This document shows positions 23,756-34,780 of a DNA stretch of 64,000 bases, piece after piece (positions within the stretch are counted from its first letter, which is position 1; every line of letters begins with the position of its first letter). This stretch comes from Diaporthe sp. PMI_573. Its lineage: Eukaryota; Ascomycota; Sordariomycetes; Diaporthales; Diaporthaceae. Location of the stretch: positions 124,001 through 188,000 of the forward strand of contig JAJTUP010000020.1 in assembly GCA_021399435.1 (NCBI GenBank). The letters are read 5' to 3'. Made by a program: the position numbers and the translations under genes. Under the pieces are notes generated by a model. It saw only the letters and a list, made by a program, of their open reading frames with translations. It did no database searches and was not told where the DNA came from.

Positions 23756-25582
23756 TTATGCCATCACGCCGTTGTTCAAGGTGTCGGGGGTGGTGTCGCC
23801 CTCCTTCTCGGAGTGACGGTGGCGCGCCTTGTTGCCGCCGGTGCCCTCGTCGTCGGACGAGTTGAAGCCATAGCCGCGGGCCATCTCGGCGGTCTCGGCC
23901 AGGGTGAGGTGGGGCAGGTCCTTGGCGGCCTGCACGTAGCTGATGTTCTCGTCGAAACCCTTGGCGAAGATGAGGTCGATCTCCTCGAGGGAGCGGCCTG
24001 ACGTCTCCGGGTAGAAGAAGTACAGGATGGGCAGGAAGAGCATGTTGAGAACAGCGAAGAACCTGTTGGTGGGTTTGGTCAGCATTGAAATCTATGGCCT
24101 AGAGATGGGGGACCGGCTTGAACGAGTGGTAGAACTTACAGGTAGGTGCCCCAGCTGATCTTGGCAATAAGCACAGGGGTGATCATGACGATGAAGAAGT
24201 TCCACAGCCAGTTCTGAGTGGTCGAGAGGGCGTTGGCGCGAGCGCGGGTCTTCAAGGGGTTGATCTCAGCCGGGTACAACCAGGGGAGAGGCAACCAGGT
24301 TGCACCGAAGAAGGCGATGTAGATGAAGAGGCCAACACCGGCACCGATGGCGGGACCCGGGGTGCCGGGGATGAGGCAGGCGAAGACGAGAACCATGGAC
24401 AGCATCTGGCCGACCGTGCCGACGAAGAACAGCTTGCGCCGTCCCACGCGCTCGACGATCAGGAACGAGGTCATGGCGAAGATGGCGTAGACAATCATGT
24501 TGACTCCACCGAGAAGCAGGGCCAGGTTGTGGGACGTGTCGAGCGAGTCCTTGAACAGGATGGGGAAGTAGTAGATGACGGCGTTGCAGCCAGACAGCTG
24601 CTGCATAAACTGGCTGCCGGCGCCGAGCAGCATGCGGCGGAAGTGCTGCGTCTTCCCGTTGGTGAAGACCTCCTTGATGGGCGTGACCCCGCCCAACTGT
24701 CCGGAAGCCCTGATCGCGTCGTTGATGAAGGTGAGCTGCTCCTGGACCATGTCGGCATGGCGGGGCTGGTTCTCCAGGGCCGCCAGCACGGTGATGGCCT
24801 CATCTGTTCGCCCGTGGGAGAGGAGCCAGCGGGGCGACTCGGGAAGGCGGAGCATCATGACAAGAATGACGACGGCGAAGACACACTGGAAGGCAATGGG
24901 GAAGCGCCAGACGAAGGTGTGCGGGCCATATGTGCTGCCGTAGTCGATCCAGTAGGCAATCATGGACCCCACGGCAACGTTCCCACCCTCGATGCAGATG
25001 AGCTTTCCGCGGTTGTGCGGGGGGCAGCACTCGGCCTGGTATGTCGGTACGGTTGAGGTGTTGATGCCATTGCCTATGCCAGTTATGAACCGCCCTATTA
25101 TAAACTGGGCGGTTGCACCGTGGTTCGGAGGGACAGAGGCAACCTGGATGATGACACCGATGATCATGACCGTAGCACCGAGGAAGATACACTTGCGGCG
25201 ACCGAGCTTGTCGCCAAGCTGCAGGATAAAGAAAGCACCGAAGAAGCAGCCGACGGCGTAGATGGCAGTGACGAAGCCTTGCCAGTTGCTGTCGCCGTCG
25301 ACCTGGGGGAAATCGTGGACGAAGGGGTCCGAGTCGATGATACCGGCCATCACACCTTGCTGGTCTTCATGTTAGATCTTATATTGGTACTGTACGGTGA
25401 AGTATGTGGGACAATGATCAGCTTGTACGTACGTCGAAACCAAACAGCAGGAAGTCAGTTGTTGCCAGAGCCGTGATGTACTTCTGCAGGGTGCTCCCGG
25501 ACTTGCCCCAGTAGGTGGGCACGCCATGTTCGTTGTCCTTGTGTCCCGTATGGGACATCCTTCTCACCACTTGTGCGACCAT
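23756..25582 (-). CDS. MFS sugar/polyol transporter, STL1-like
   Basis: Plasma-membrane proton symporter-type MFS protein of 558 aa. Three exons fit: 25582-25433, 25359-24140 and 24062-23756, all in phase. Motifs in order: DFLLFGFDQGVMAG in TM1, LGDKLGRR, GRFITGIGNGINTSTVPTYQ, PESPRWLLSHGR, QQLSGCNAVIYYFP, ERVGRRK, YPAEINPLKTRARANAL and the final PETSGRSLEEIDLIF. The GINTST.P..QAE block is shared with yeast Stl1, a glycerol/H+ symporter, but filamentous fungi have many Stl1-clade members with other sugars as substrate. The ATG at 25582 is preferred; another Met at 25558 is possible. The cytosolic C-terminal tail is rich in charged residues. Confidence 0.92.
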
Positions 25583-25735
25583 TGTGCCTGATTTTTGTGC
25601 GCAAAACGCCTTGCTCAGACAGTGATATGGGTGGACAGGAGTAGGAAGTGGAAGGGCCGTGGAGGCTTGATGATCCAGTGGTCCAGTAACTGGCAAGTCC
25701 GGGGAGGAAAGGGGGGTGCTTTCCTGGGGAATCTG

Positions 25736-25743
25736 TTTATATA
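25736..25743 (-). promoter_or_regulatory. TATA-like box of the STL1-like transporter
   Basis: TATATAAA on the minus strand about 155 bp before the predicted ATG at 25582. Inferred core promoter element. Confidence 0.35.
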
Positions 25744-28700
25744 TTCATGCGAGGACCACCACGAAGTCCGCCCGCACACAGTAACATGTTGACGGAGGAG
25801 GTACACTGGTACTTCGGCTGACGCTGGTCGCCGGTGCTGGTGCTGGCGCCGGCGCTGAGTATGCGGCATGTCATCATGTGGGAGCAGGATCCATTTCTCC
25901 AGAAAAGGATGGAGCCTTACTCGGGCAAACAGCTAAAAGATTTCACCCACCAACGTCATGGGTGTCCACTCTGTCGCGGAGGTGGGAGTGGGTTGGGACG
26001 AGCAAGAACGTGGAGAAGGGGACCCAGTTGTGCCAGTGTTTGCTGGAGCCGGACTGGAGTTGGACGCGGAGTGATAAGATGAGAGGTGAGATACAGAGAT
26101 TGGGTTCGAAACCTTGGCCGGCCGCCCAACGGCGTGTGCGTCCTCACCGCAGGGTCCGCGCGTGGGGCTACCGTGTGTCCCGGTACTGTACGCCTGTGGC
26201 AACGGCACGGCGCCAGCAAGGCTGCAGGCACACAAGCAGCAGGACAAGCAGGACAAGGCGCCGTGGCGCCGAGTAATCCGGACGGTGCCCGTGAGCGGGA
26301 GGAAGGGTGGGTCCAGAAATGCGGACCATGTGGGTCCCACGAGTGCAGATCTTCCCGTCCGGCCAAGGTGAAGGGGGCAGGCGAGTGACAACCAAAGCTG
26401 GGTTGCTCCTGTCAACATCTTACCACTTGCCCGCCGGGCAGTTGTTCGCGGCGCCACGCCCAGGAGGTCTGGAGCCGTCCCGAGACCGCGCCAGGATGCG
26501 CAACGCCGAGGGCTGGGCCGGGCAGCTTTGGTCGCCGCGAAAAGCGCAGGTGGGCGTGACGGAGTCAGGTGTGCAAGTGACGACGTTGGCCACCGAGTGT
26601 TAGCGACCGATCGGTTTTGGCCGCGGCACGCCAAGAACACAAGTGCTTCCTGTATCTGGGAATGGACCACGGGCTCCCCTCGGTTGTTGTTCGGCGCTAC
26701 TAGATATGGGGATACGATGTTGGGGCCCCGGTGTTGAAAGCCAATGTTGGTCTGCTCGGACAGACGCAGCGCAGTACGGCTTGTCAATGGCTGGAGGACG
26801 AGAGATATCTGGGTCCGGTCCGCTTTTCTGGATGCCTCTCAGCTCCAGGAGGAGTGCGTACTGTCCGGGTTGCACAGTCAGACGGCTCAGGACGGTACAG
26901 TATGGGCTCCAGCACGCAAGGAAGGCGGTATGTACGATAATGCAGGCCCTTTACATGATGCAGGACAAACCATCCAGCACGCTACAGTAGCTGCTGAGGG
27001 AATTCGGACAGTGACGTCGTGGCCCACAAGTTGCCAAGGGACGCTGGTTCGGCTCCCTGCTAACGCGTGCCAACGTCTTTTTTTCGAGACTGAGATGAGG
27101 GTGTCGACCTGATTCATGTGAAGATGCGCCATGAGACTCGAATGGCAAGGCCCAGAGGCAGAGGCGAACGCTTCAGGATTCGCCCGGCAGCAGAGATTGT
27201 TGCACCCTAGTTGCGTTCGTCGCGTGCTGCGAGGAGGGATCTGCATGTTTGGGCGTATATACTGTAATATACTGTACTGAGGTTGCGTATATTGACTGCA
27301 CAGTACCAGAGCACGGTACGTATACCCTTTGCACGTCGTTCGTCCACCCAAGCAGGTGATGGTTGCATGCACAAGTCAGGTCCAAGTCATCACGGTCTCG
27401 TTGAATCGTTGAAATGCTCGCCGAGTCTGCTGGGTTCTTGTCCTCATCCCTGCTGTTTGAGGATCCCCAAACCCACGTGAGTGAGCAACACGGTCTTGGA
27501 ACATGCGGCTGCTCTCTGCCCTGATACCTGATCAACATCGTTGCATCTGCCTGCTCTGGGCATGGTGCGGCTCGTGAGACGGCTAAGACGAGGGAGAAAA
27601 AAAAACTCTTGTCGATGATGACAAGCGGCCCGCAGGATTTGATTTGAGGTTCAAGCGTTGGAGAGCCGCAGTTGCGTCATTCCCGCCGCTCGGCGCCCAG
27701 CCCTTGCTCAAGCACCTGCGAAGCCGACTGGGCGGGCAGGGAGGAGCCTGCCCGGGCCTGTCTGTGTGTCTGTCGGTTGCTTGTTCAGCCTGTGTGTGAC
27801 AGGCCAGCAGCCAGTAGGGCAGCCAGGCACCCCCGAGACAGAGTTTTGGTCCCTGTTGGTTCTGAAATATGACGAGTCCACTCTGCCGCCTCTGCCCGCC
27901 CGCTGCACAGTCTGCAGGGTCTCACAGGGCTTATCCCGGTCTGGGCAATCCTCCCGTAAATTGCGGCCATCCGTCCTGGCTGCCTTTGGTTCGTGGTGGT
28001 CGTGATGCTTGTTCAGCGTCGGCATACCCTTTTCGTCAAGCCGGCTCATATCGATCTTCGTCTTGTCCTTCTTGGCCGGCTGCTGGCTAGAGAATATCAC
28101 GGCTGACAGCAACCTCTCTGCTCGGTTTACTCTCTTTGCGTGTGTGTCTCCCTCGGCTCTTTCCTCAGTACCAGCCTGCCGGGCCACCGGGTTACTGGCT
28201 TCGGTCACTCGGTGGTGCTTTTGCCTGGATGGGCCCAGAGAGCCGGTCAGGTCCCTGTCTGGATAGACATCCCGACACGGCCAGCAGCAGCCGCCCCTGT
28301 TGATCAAGCGGTCGAGTCGACGGATTTCCCCTTCACATGCCTCTTTGTCCGAGAATGGCAATTTTGCTTTAGTCATTGAAGCGGTTTGCTCTGAGCTGAT
28401 CAGTGGAGCATCTCGGTCTCGATAATGTGGACTGGCGAACTGGCTCGAGACAGACGACGACTAGCAAGCTGGCATATGTGCAAGTGAGCTGACCTCGACG
28501 TTGCCAACGCGTTCACAGGACCCAAGGCCAAGAGTGTTGGCTTGTCTCGCAGACTAGTAGTCTCGCGGTCTCGCATTCTCGTCGGGATCGCTAGACATCA
28601 CGAGCCCTGTGCACCCGAGCATGGACTCCTGCCCTGCTACGGCATATTCCTACAGGATATGCTTATTACTGTATTTGCCCGTGGGCTCTTGCTGTCGGGC

Positions 28701-29657
28701 TTTCTCCGAGAATTTCCCCCCCAACCGTGCTCACCTTCTCCAGGCTCGAGCTTTGGAGGCCCGGGCAATGGCGGGCGCCGTCTGGTGGCCGTAGACGTAC
28801 TGTGCTGGCCAGACTGGGCGGAACTTGCTTCAAGGACTCGAATTCCAGCAGTCCTAGTCCATCACCACGACCACGTGGTTCGTGCGCTGATCTCAGTGTA
28901 CATAGTAGCTGGCGAACGCCTATATACTGAACCTTCCCTCGTGGATGTCTTCGCGCCCGTTCCGTTAGGACCAGATCGCCAACGGTCACTTCGATCTGGG
29001 ACACCCAACCTGCCAGCGCCTTGAAGTTGCCGCGCTTGCCCACTTGAGCAGTTATCGGTGGGCCCACATATGATCCCAGGATACCAAGCAGTGTCGGATG
29101 ACTTGATATCCAGCCGGTGGAGCAAGACTCTGCGGTCGCCGGCTTGGCACGCCGGCTGCCCAGCTCGGAGCAGAGCTTTGGCGGGCGCATGCTTTACAGA
29201 TAAACCGGATGATGACCGTTGCCCGCGCGTCTTGGCATGTTGCCGCAGGGGACGAACATTTTCGCGAGTGGCTGTCATGCCGTGGTTCAGTTAGCACATC
29301 ATTCTTGGCCAGGGAAAAGGGACTTTAAGACTCTGTGATTTCAGAGATCGTACGTAACTTGGGTCGCAGATCTTGGCCGAGAAGCGGTGACAGATGAAAG
29401 GGAGAACATTCGGGCCCGGCAAAGAAAGCCGAGATCGTAATCTGAGCCGCGCGCCGCTCCAGCGACTCGGCAGGACGAGGCATGTCGGCCTCCTGATCCG
29501 TTCATGTCACCGCCAGGAAACTGTCCAGAATTTGTCATAACAAGAATGTTGTTGGTAAGATATTACTACATAGTCCGAAAGACTTTTTGAACTCCTGAGA
29601 ACCCACCCGCAATGCCTTATGCAATTTATTACCCCTTCCCAAACCCAAATCCAAACC
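25744..29657. other. Four-kilobase gene-poor region
   Basis: No gene recognised. The longest frames (25933-26787 and 27708-28376, both minus) are of odd composition, lack domain motifs and overlap equally long frames on the other strand. No tandem or inverted repeat stood out. Confidence 0.5.
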
Positions 29658-31142
29658 TTATGCCCTGATAAACCTTGGCTGATGGTTCAACTGCAACTCC
29701 TTCGTGGTCAGCTCTTCAACTCCTACCTCCATCCACACCTTCCCCTCGAGACTCTGTCTTACCTCGTTCCAATTCGCCATACTGTACGGCAAGGGGTGGC
29801 CCGCCTTCCAGTGAGATGACAGGGGCGGGATGTCCCCTAGCGACTTGAAGTTCCCCTCCTCCATCTCCTCCTCCACGATACTCTCGTCCTGGCAGTTCTC
29901 AAGCCTCTGCCTCAGACTCTCAAAATCAGGGAGCTTGGTGATACCCTTGCCCACCACCGCGTCTTCCTGCCTTACCAGCCCGTACCCCCAGAGACCCGAC
30001 CTGATGTCTGGCGAGTCATAGAACTCGTATGCGATGCCCCCGGAGAAGACACGCGTCATGGCTGACGAATAGATGGCCGACGTCTCCTGGAAGATGCGCT
30101 TGCCGCACGCGCCGAGGTTGCAGCCGTACTGGGAGAAGAAGACAGGGATGTGCGCGTCGCCGAACGTCTTGAGCTCCTGCTTGTAGCCCGAGATGTGCAG
30201 GGTCGACTGGCCGCACCAGTTGAAGTTTGCATACTGACACCGCATGTTAGCAAAAAGGAATCCCTTAGGAGCTCCGGCAGCGGGGTGATGACATACGCAG
30301 AAGAAGTCAACCGTCTCCTCTTCCTTCCCGGCCGTGAAGTAGTCGAACGTTGTCCTCAGAATCAGCCTGCCTGTTGATGCGCTATACCCAATGGGAAGCT
30401 GTCGTTGCCCGGTGATCTCCTTCGCGGTGGCCATGTACTTCTTGACGTCCCTAATTACTGTCTTGATCATGGGCGCCAGAGACGTCGAGTAGATTGTGCT
30501 CATTGCGCCATTGGCGACGATTATGCCAATAGTGTTGGCGTATTGCGCCATGCAATCGATCGTTGCGAAGCAGTCCTCAAGCAATTCTGAGTTGTATGGG
30601 CGGAATGTTGTGGTGGTGCCCGAGTCGTCACTTGTGCATGATGATGTTGGAAGGCTCTGCCGTCTGTGATTAGCCCGTCGTCCTGGGTGCCCACACCGTG
30701 TGGAAGCATTGTTGGACACCAGAGACTCACAATGAGGACGTATATGCCAGCTTCTGCTAGGAGCTGCATGGCGGCATTGTGGCTTCTTGAGCTATCGATG
30801 TGGTCTGCTGTCTGCATTAGGGCATGCCATATGGTTTACAGAGGCCGGGGTCTTTGAGAAATACTCACATATGAAGAGAGTGTTCAGTCCCAATTCTTTG
30901 AAAAGAGTGATATCTCGCTGGAGGTCGGCCAGACGGTCATCAACAAGGGGATCAAGAGGCCCCTCGCCATGCAGGCGGTAGACGACGCCCTTGATGAGGA
31001 ACTGAATAGATGAGTTAGCCACAGCAGCGAGGCTGGGTTGACATGGACGAGTACTCACCCGCTGGTCTCCCTTGAAGAAGTACCGCCCCTTGGAGTGGAT
31101 GGGGGTCATGTTGTCGTTGCTGGGACCCTGGATGACGGTCAT
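29658..31142 (-). CDS. GH72-like protein lacking both catalytic glutamates
   Basis: Related to Gas/Gel/Phr 1,3-beta-glucanosyltransferases, which remodel wall glucan outside the cell. Five exons (31142-31059, 31001-30869, 30804-30731, 30656-30297, 30233-29658) give 408 aa. The fold is recognisable from YFFKGDQR.FLIKGVVY, NTLFIYHIDSSRSH, AEAGIYVLI, DYFTAGKEE.TVDFF, NFNWCGQS and VFSGGIAYEFY. However, the GNEV acid/base site reads VANGAM (Gly147 in place of Glu), and the SEYGC nucleophile reads SQYGC (Gln252 in place of Glu). There is no signal peptide and no GPI-attachment tail, and no in-frame ATG upstream. A TATA-like box 140 bp upstream supports this start. Most likely a cytosolic, catalytically dead family member, perhaps a glucan-binding or regulatory protein. 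Confidence 0.87.
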
Positions 31143-31281
31143 GTTTGGTTCTTTGCTGAGGGTGAGAGATCTCAGATGCTGAAGAAGATGTGTGCTGCGT
31201 GGTGTGCTGAATGATGTGTTGTTGTGAATATGCAGTGGGTGGCGTCCAGGCCGCTAACAGAAGCATATGGCGCGGCCATCT

Positions 31282-31289
31282 TATATATC
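31282..31289 (-). promoter_or_regulatory. TATA-like box of the GH72-like gene
   Basis: TATATAAG on the minus strand, about 140 bp before the ATG at 31142. Its position leaves little room for an additional coding exon carrying a signal peptide. Confidence 0.35.
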
Positions 31290-34055
31290 GTGGCGGGTTG
31301 GGCGCATTGGCACTGAGGAAATCGTGATGTCGTGCCCGTTTCATCAGCGGGCGGCACTGGACGTCCGGGCAGCATCAGCACTGAAGCACGCGAGATCCAG
31401 ATCGAGTGCATAATTGACGATGATTTACGTAAATGAGCCTCTTCTTTGGCCAGTCCGTTGCGAGTCCTGGCAACGTGACGGAGTGCGTTCAAGCATTGAA
31501 GACCGGGGTGAATTCATGTGACACGGTGAGGTTCTCCAAACGCTCCCGGCTTGGGACAGCGGCGCAGTTGCAATTACGTTATAGCCGTTTGGGCTGGTTT
31601 CTCTGGGGTAATATTGGGGTAATTCTGGGGTAATGGACCCGGATGACTCCAGTCTTGCGTGTCATTCGCAATTTGTACAGGCCTTCCACAATGTTCGAGG
31701 CCTTCCGAACCCGATGCAAGCCTGACCTTTCTGTGCTTCCCCAGGTGAGAGAGCGTGGGCAAATGCCTGCGTATCCGCCGTAGTCTTTTCTTTGTTACAC
31801 CTATTTTCATCTTCAAGTGTGTCGGTACGGCCCGCCTTGTACCTATTTTCTCTGTCAATTCGCACAGCCCTGGCCTCCCCCCCCTTGATCCAATTTTTCA
31901 GCTCTGAGCACCCAACTGATGGCAAATAGCAGACCGTGCCCAGGATTTAGTTACCCCTTGGCGGAGGGTTGTGCATCGCCGTGGTACGCAGAACGGCAAG
32001 CGTCCTGTTGTGAGACTCCGTCACGAGTCCCGTGTCAGTAATGTGGAATCCTTCGACTTGGCCCGTCCGGCCGGGTTGACCGTACACCGCGAATAGCTGC
32101 CCAAGGTGCCTAGTGACAAATTTGGAGACCAAGCGATACTTCTGCATTGGCTGGCTGGCTCGCCTATGCGCATTGTCGAAAACGTGCTGTTCCCCTGGAT
32201 TGCGGTTTGCAGGAGGCCACCGAGGGTGAGTGTCCGCCAGCACCGGTGAAAACCAATCTTACCCACAATTTGGGCCAGCCCACATGACTCGATTGCCCCG
32301 GCACTTGCCAAGGACGGGCGGTTGGACCCGGCTAACCCCTGAGAAAGTGGGCTCGTAGCCTACATGTATAGACGTGTGCAGCGAGTCTGTGTCTCGCATC
32401 TTTTTGACAGTTCAAGTCCCCATTTTCAGACAAACGACAAGCAAAACAGTAGTTGCAAACTTCCTGAATCGAGGTGGATGAGTGTTCTCCCAGACTCATT
32501 GATTCCCAGAAAATCATATACTGGTGCATCTTTTCGAATCACTTCTCTAAGCTAGTTAGAAGATGCCTAGATGAACTTTTCTGGCACATACAAGAGCAAC
32601 CTGTCGATCACCTGCGCTGAGAACAGGATGGGTCAATTCTGAATGAGAAAACTCTCTTCTGAATGAGCCTGCCCCCTCCGTGGATTGTAGATGAACACCG
32701 CGGATGTAACGAACCTGCAATGCCTCCTGCCCAGGACCTTCATCTTCACTTATACGGTAGGGTCGGATAGTCGGCCGCTCAATACTCAGCCAAGGTATGT
32801 CATCTAGTATGTCATGCGAAAGCAGAGGTCTTTTGACTGTTCCCGAACTGGATCATGCGAGACTCGGCCGGAGAAGACATTCAGGCTTTGTTCAAAAGTT
32901 TGACGACTCAAGTGAACACTCAATGACAGCTGTCAAATGCAAATGGTCTCACTCTAGAATTTGCCCATTTCTGTCTCACCGAAAGTATTGCCGAATCCGG
33001 GGATGCATTCATGCTGGTCACGTCTTCAAAGCTTATTTATAGCAACCTCGGTCTCGAGCACATCATGGTAACGTTAACCCACCACCAGCGCGAACACGAA
33101 TTCTTTTACAAATAGGTATAGGGACGGCCACAGATATCTGTCCCCGTGTACTAGAGGGTCACTTCAGGAAGCATCACGGGTATGAGCAATTGTCGCTTTT
33201 GTATGACGTGATCATGCCTTCGTGTCGGAGGTCCCCCAAGTGCTTATCAGACAGAAACAGCTGCACAAATTTCCGTACGATGACAAGGTCTTCGCGCGTC
33301 ACGGGAGGCTTTTATGGTAGGAGCCCTGGAGAATGTGCGAGACTATTTCAAAGTAAAGTTGGGAGTCATCTTCGGGCTTTTAAGACCACGAAGCTCCGCG
33401 TGGTGAGGGTCAAGTGGCGACGGCCTACACTGACGATAACCCACAGCCGGACGACTGGAATTCCGAGCTCAGCGCTTGATCTAAATCTGAGGCTAATGTT
33501 GTGGCTTGGTTGGAACAATCACGTCTAGTTGCAAAGTATTCTATCTCCATCACTAGTATCGATGAAACCATCGCGAGGTAAGATGACACAACAGATATAC
33601 CGAAGCTTACAATTCGGTCTAGCGGATGTCATTTGCGCTAGAGAACCTCTAGCCGTCCAAAATCATCTTGGACTTGCCAGATTCGCCTCGATGCCGGGAT
33701 CGGATGTAGACAATCTAGATAATCTTGATACGATGTGCGATTCCGGACCTCGTGCAGCTGTAGTTCTCAATTTAAAGCACCTAATCACTTGATACAGCAC
33801 GAAACAAGGATCTATATCCACCTTCCTAGCAAATCAAGGCAAGGGATGGGTAGAAGATATTGGGGTTGCGCGAAGAAATCGCGATTGGAGGGGCAGTGCA
33901 GTGAGGGGGCGGCAAAGGTCATAATGACATCGACTTCCGCATCAACTTGGAATCGAATCGGTCATTGATATATCTGCAAGTGTCCTCCGTGTTTCAAGCG
34001 AGGAAATACGCAAGATTGTCTGCATAACAGCGGGAAGAAAGGCTGCAAAAGCATA
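31290..34055. other. Gene-poor region between GH72-like and cupin genes
   Basis: About 2.8 kb without a recognisable gene. One small tandem repeat lies at 31604-31636. The part from about 32.5 to 33.9 kb has only short unsupported frames. Confidence 0.5.
31604..31636. repeat. Three-copy 11-bp tandem repeat
   Basis: TGGGGTAAT plus two variable bases, repeated at 31604, 31615 and 31626. Short and probably a simple-sequence expansion. Confidence 0.7.
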
Positions 34056-34481
34056 ATGGGCACCTCACCGGTTCCGCCTGGCGAGCCCATCTTCGTAGAC
34101 GAAAAAGTCCTGAAGCATCCGCCCTCTTCCTTTCCAGAGCCCGAGAAGGGAAACGCAACATGGCACACGCTACTGTCTGCCCCTACAACACTGAGCACAT
34201 CCCTGAGCGCTGGCATTGCGGTCTGCCCGGCCAACGGCTGCCTCGCCCTGCACAGACACCAACAGGCTGAGATGTACTATATTCTGTCCGGCACCGGCGA
34301 AGTGGAGGTTGACGGCAAGAGACAGCGCGTAGGCGAGAAGATGATGGTGTGGATCCCGGGAAATGCTGAACACGGCGTGTTCTGTGGCGACGGCGAACAG
34401 CTGAGGTGGCTTTACGTGTTTCCGGAGGGGAGGTTTGAGGATGTGGTGTATCGTTTCACTTGCCCACTGGAGCAGGTCTGA
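34056..34481 (+). CDS. Small single-domain cupin protein
   Basis: A 141-aa protein with one cupin barrel. Motif 1 reads LHRHQQAEMYYILSGTGEVE, giving two His and one Glu as metal ligands (HxHxxxxE-type); motif 2 reads WIPGNAEHGVF with the third His. All four ligands are therefore present, so a metal-dependent enzyme or a small-molecule binder is expected. Substrate unknown. The intronless frame begins ATGGGC and no upstream in-frame start was preferred. It converges with the glycerol kinase gene, whose stop is 300 bp away, so co-regulation is not implied. Confidence 0.8.
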   Translation: MGTSPVPPGEPIFVDEKVLKHPPSSFPEPEKGNATWHTLLSAPTTLSTSLSAGIAVCPANGCLALHRHQQAEMYYILSGTGEVEVDGKRQRVGEKMMVWIPGNAEHGVFCGDGEQLRWLYVFPEGRFEDVVYRFTCPLEQV

Positions 34482-34780
34482 AGCATGGTCACTTTGGGTC
34501 TGTGCAAGGTCTTGCTTGCGATCAGACGGGATTGTAGTTCACCGCAGCAGACTGCGCAGCGTATAAGTCAGTCGATACTAGTAGTTGATATCATGACGCG
34601 CTTCTGGCTTATCCCCCGATCGCACCTGGTTCAATGATTCGAATAATGTTGTTTCCTTGGCTTCAGGATATATGAAAGGAAACATTGAAATGTGGAGAGA
34701 GAAAAAAAGGAATCAAGAAATTGGAAAGCGCAGGACCCGGCGAGTCCGTGAGCGTAATATCGCGGAGTATTCGTGTCGAA

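Noticed and set aside
27708..28376. 222-codon minus-strand frame
   Set aside because: Odd composition, no motif, overlapped by comparable frames on the other strand, and no splice or promoter support.
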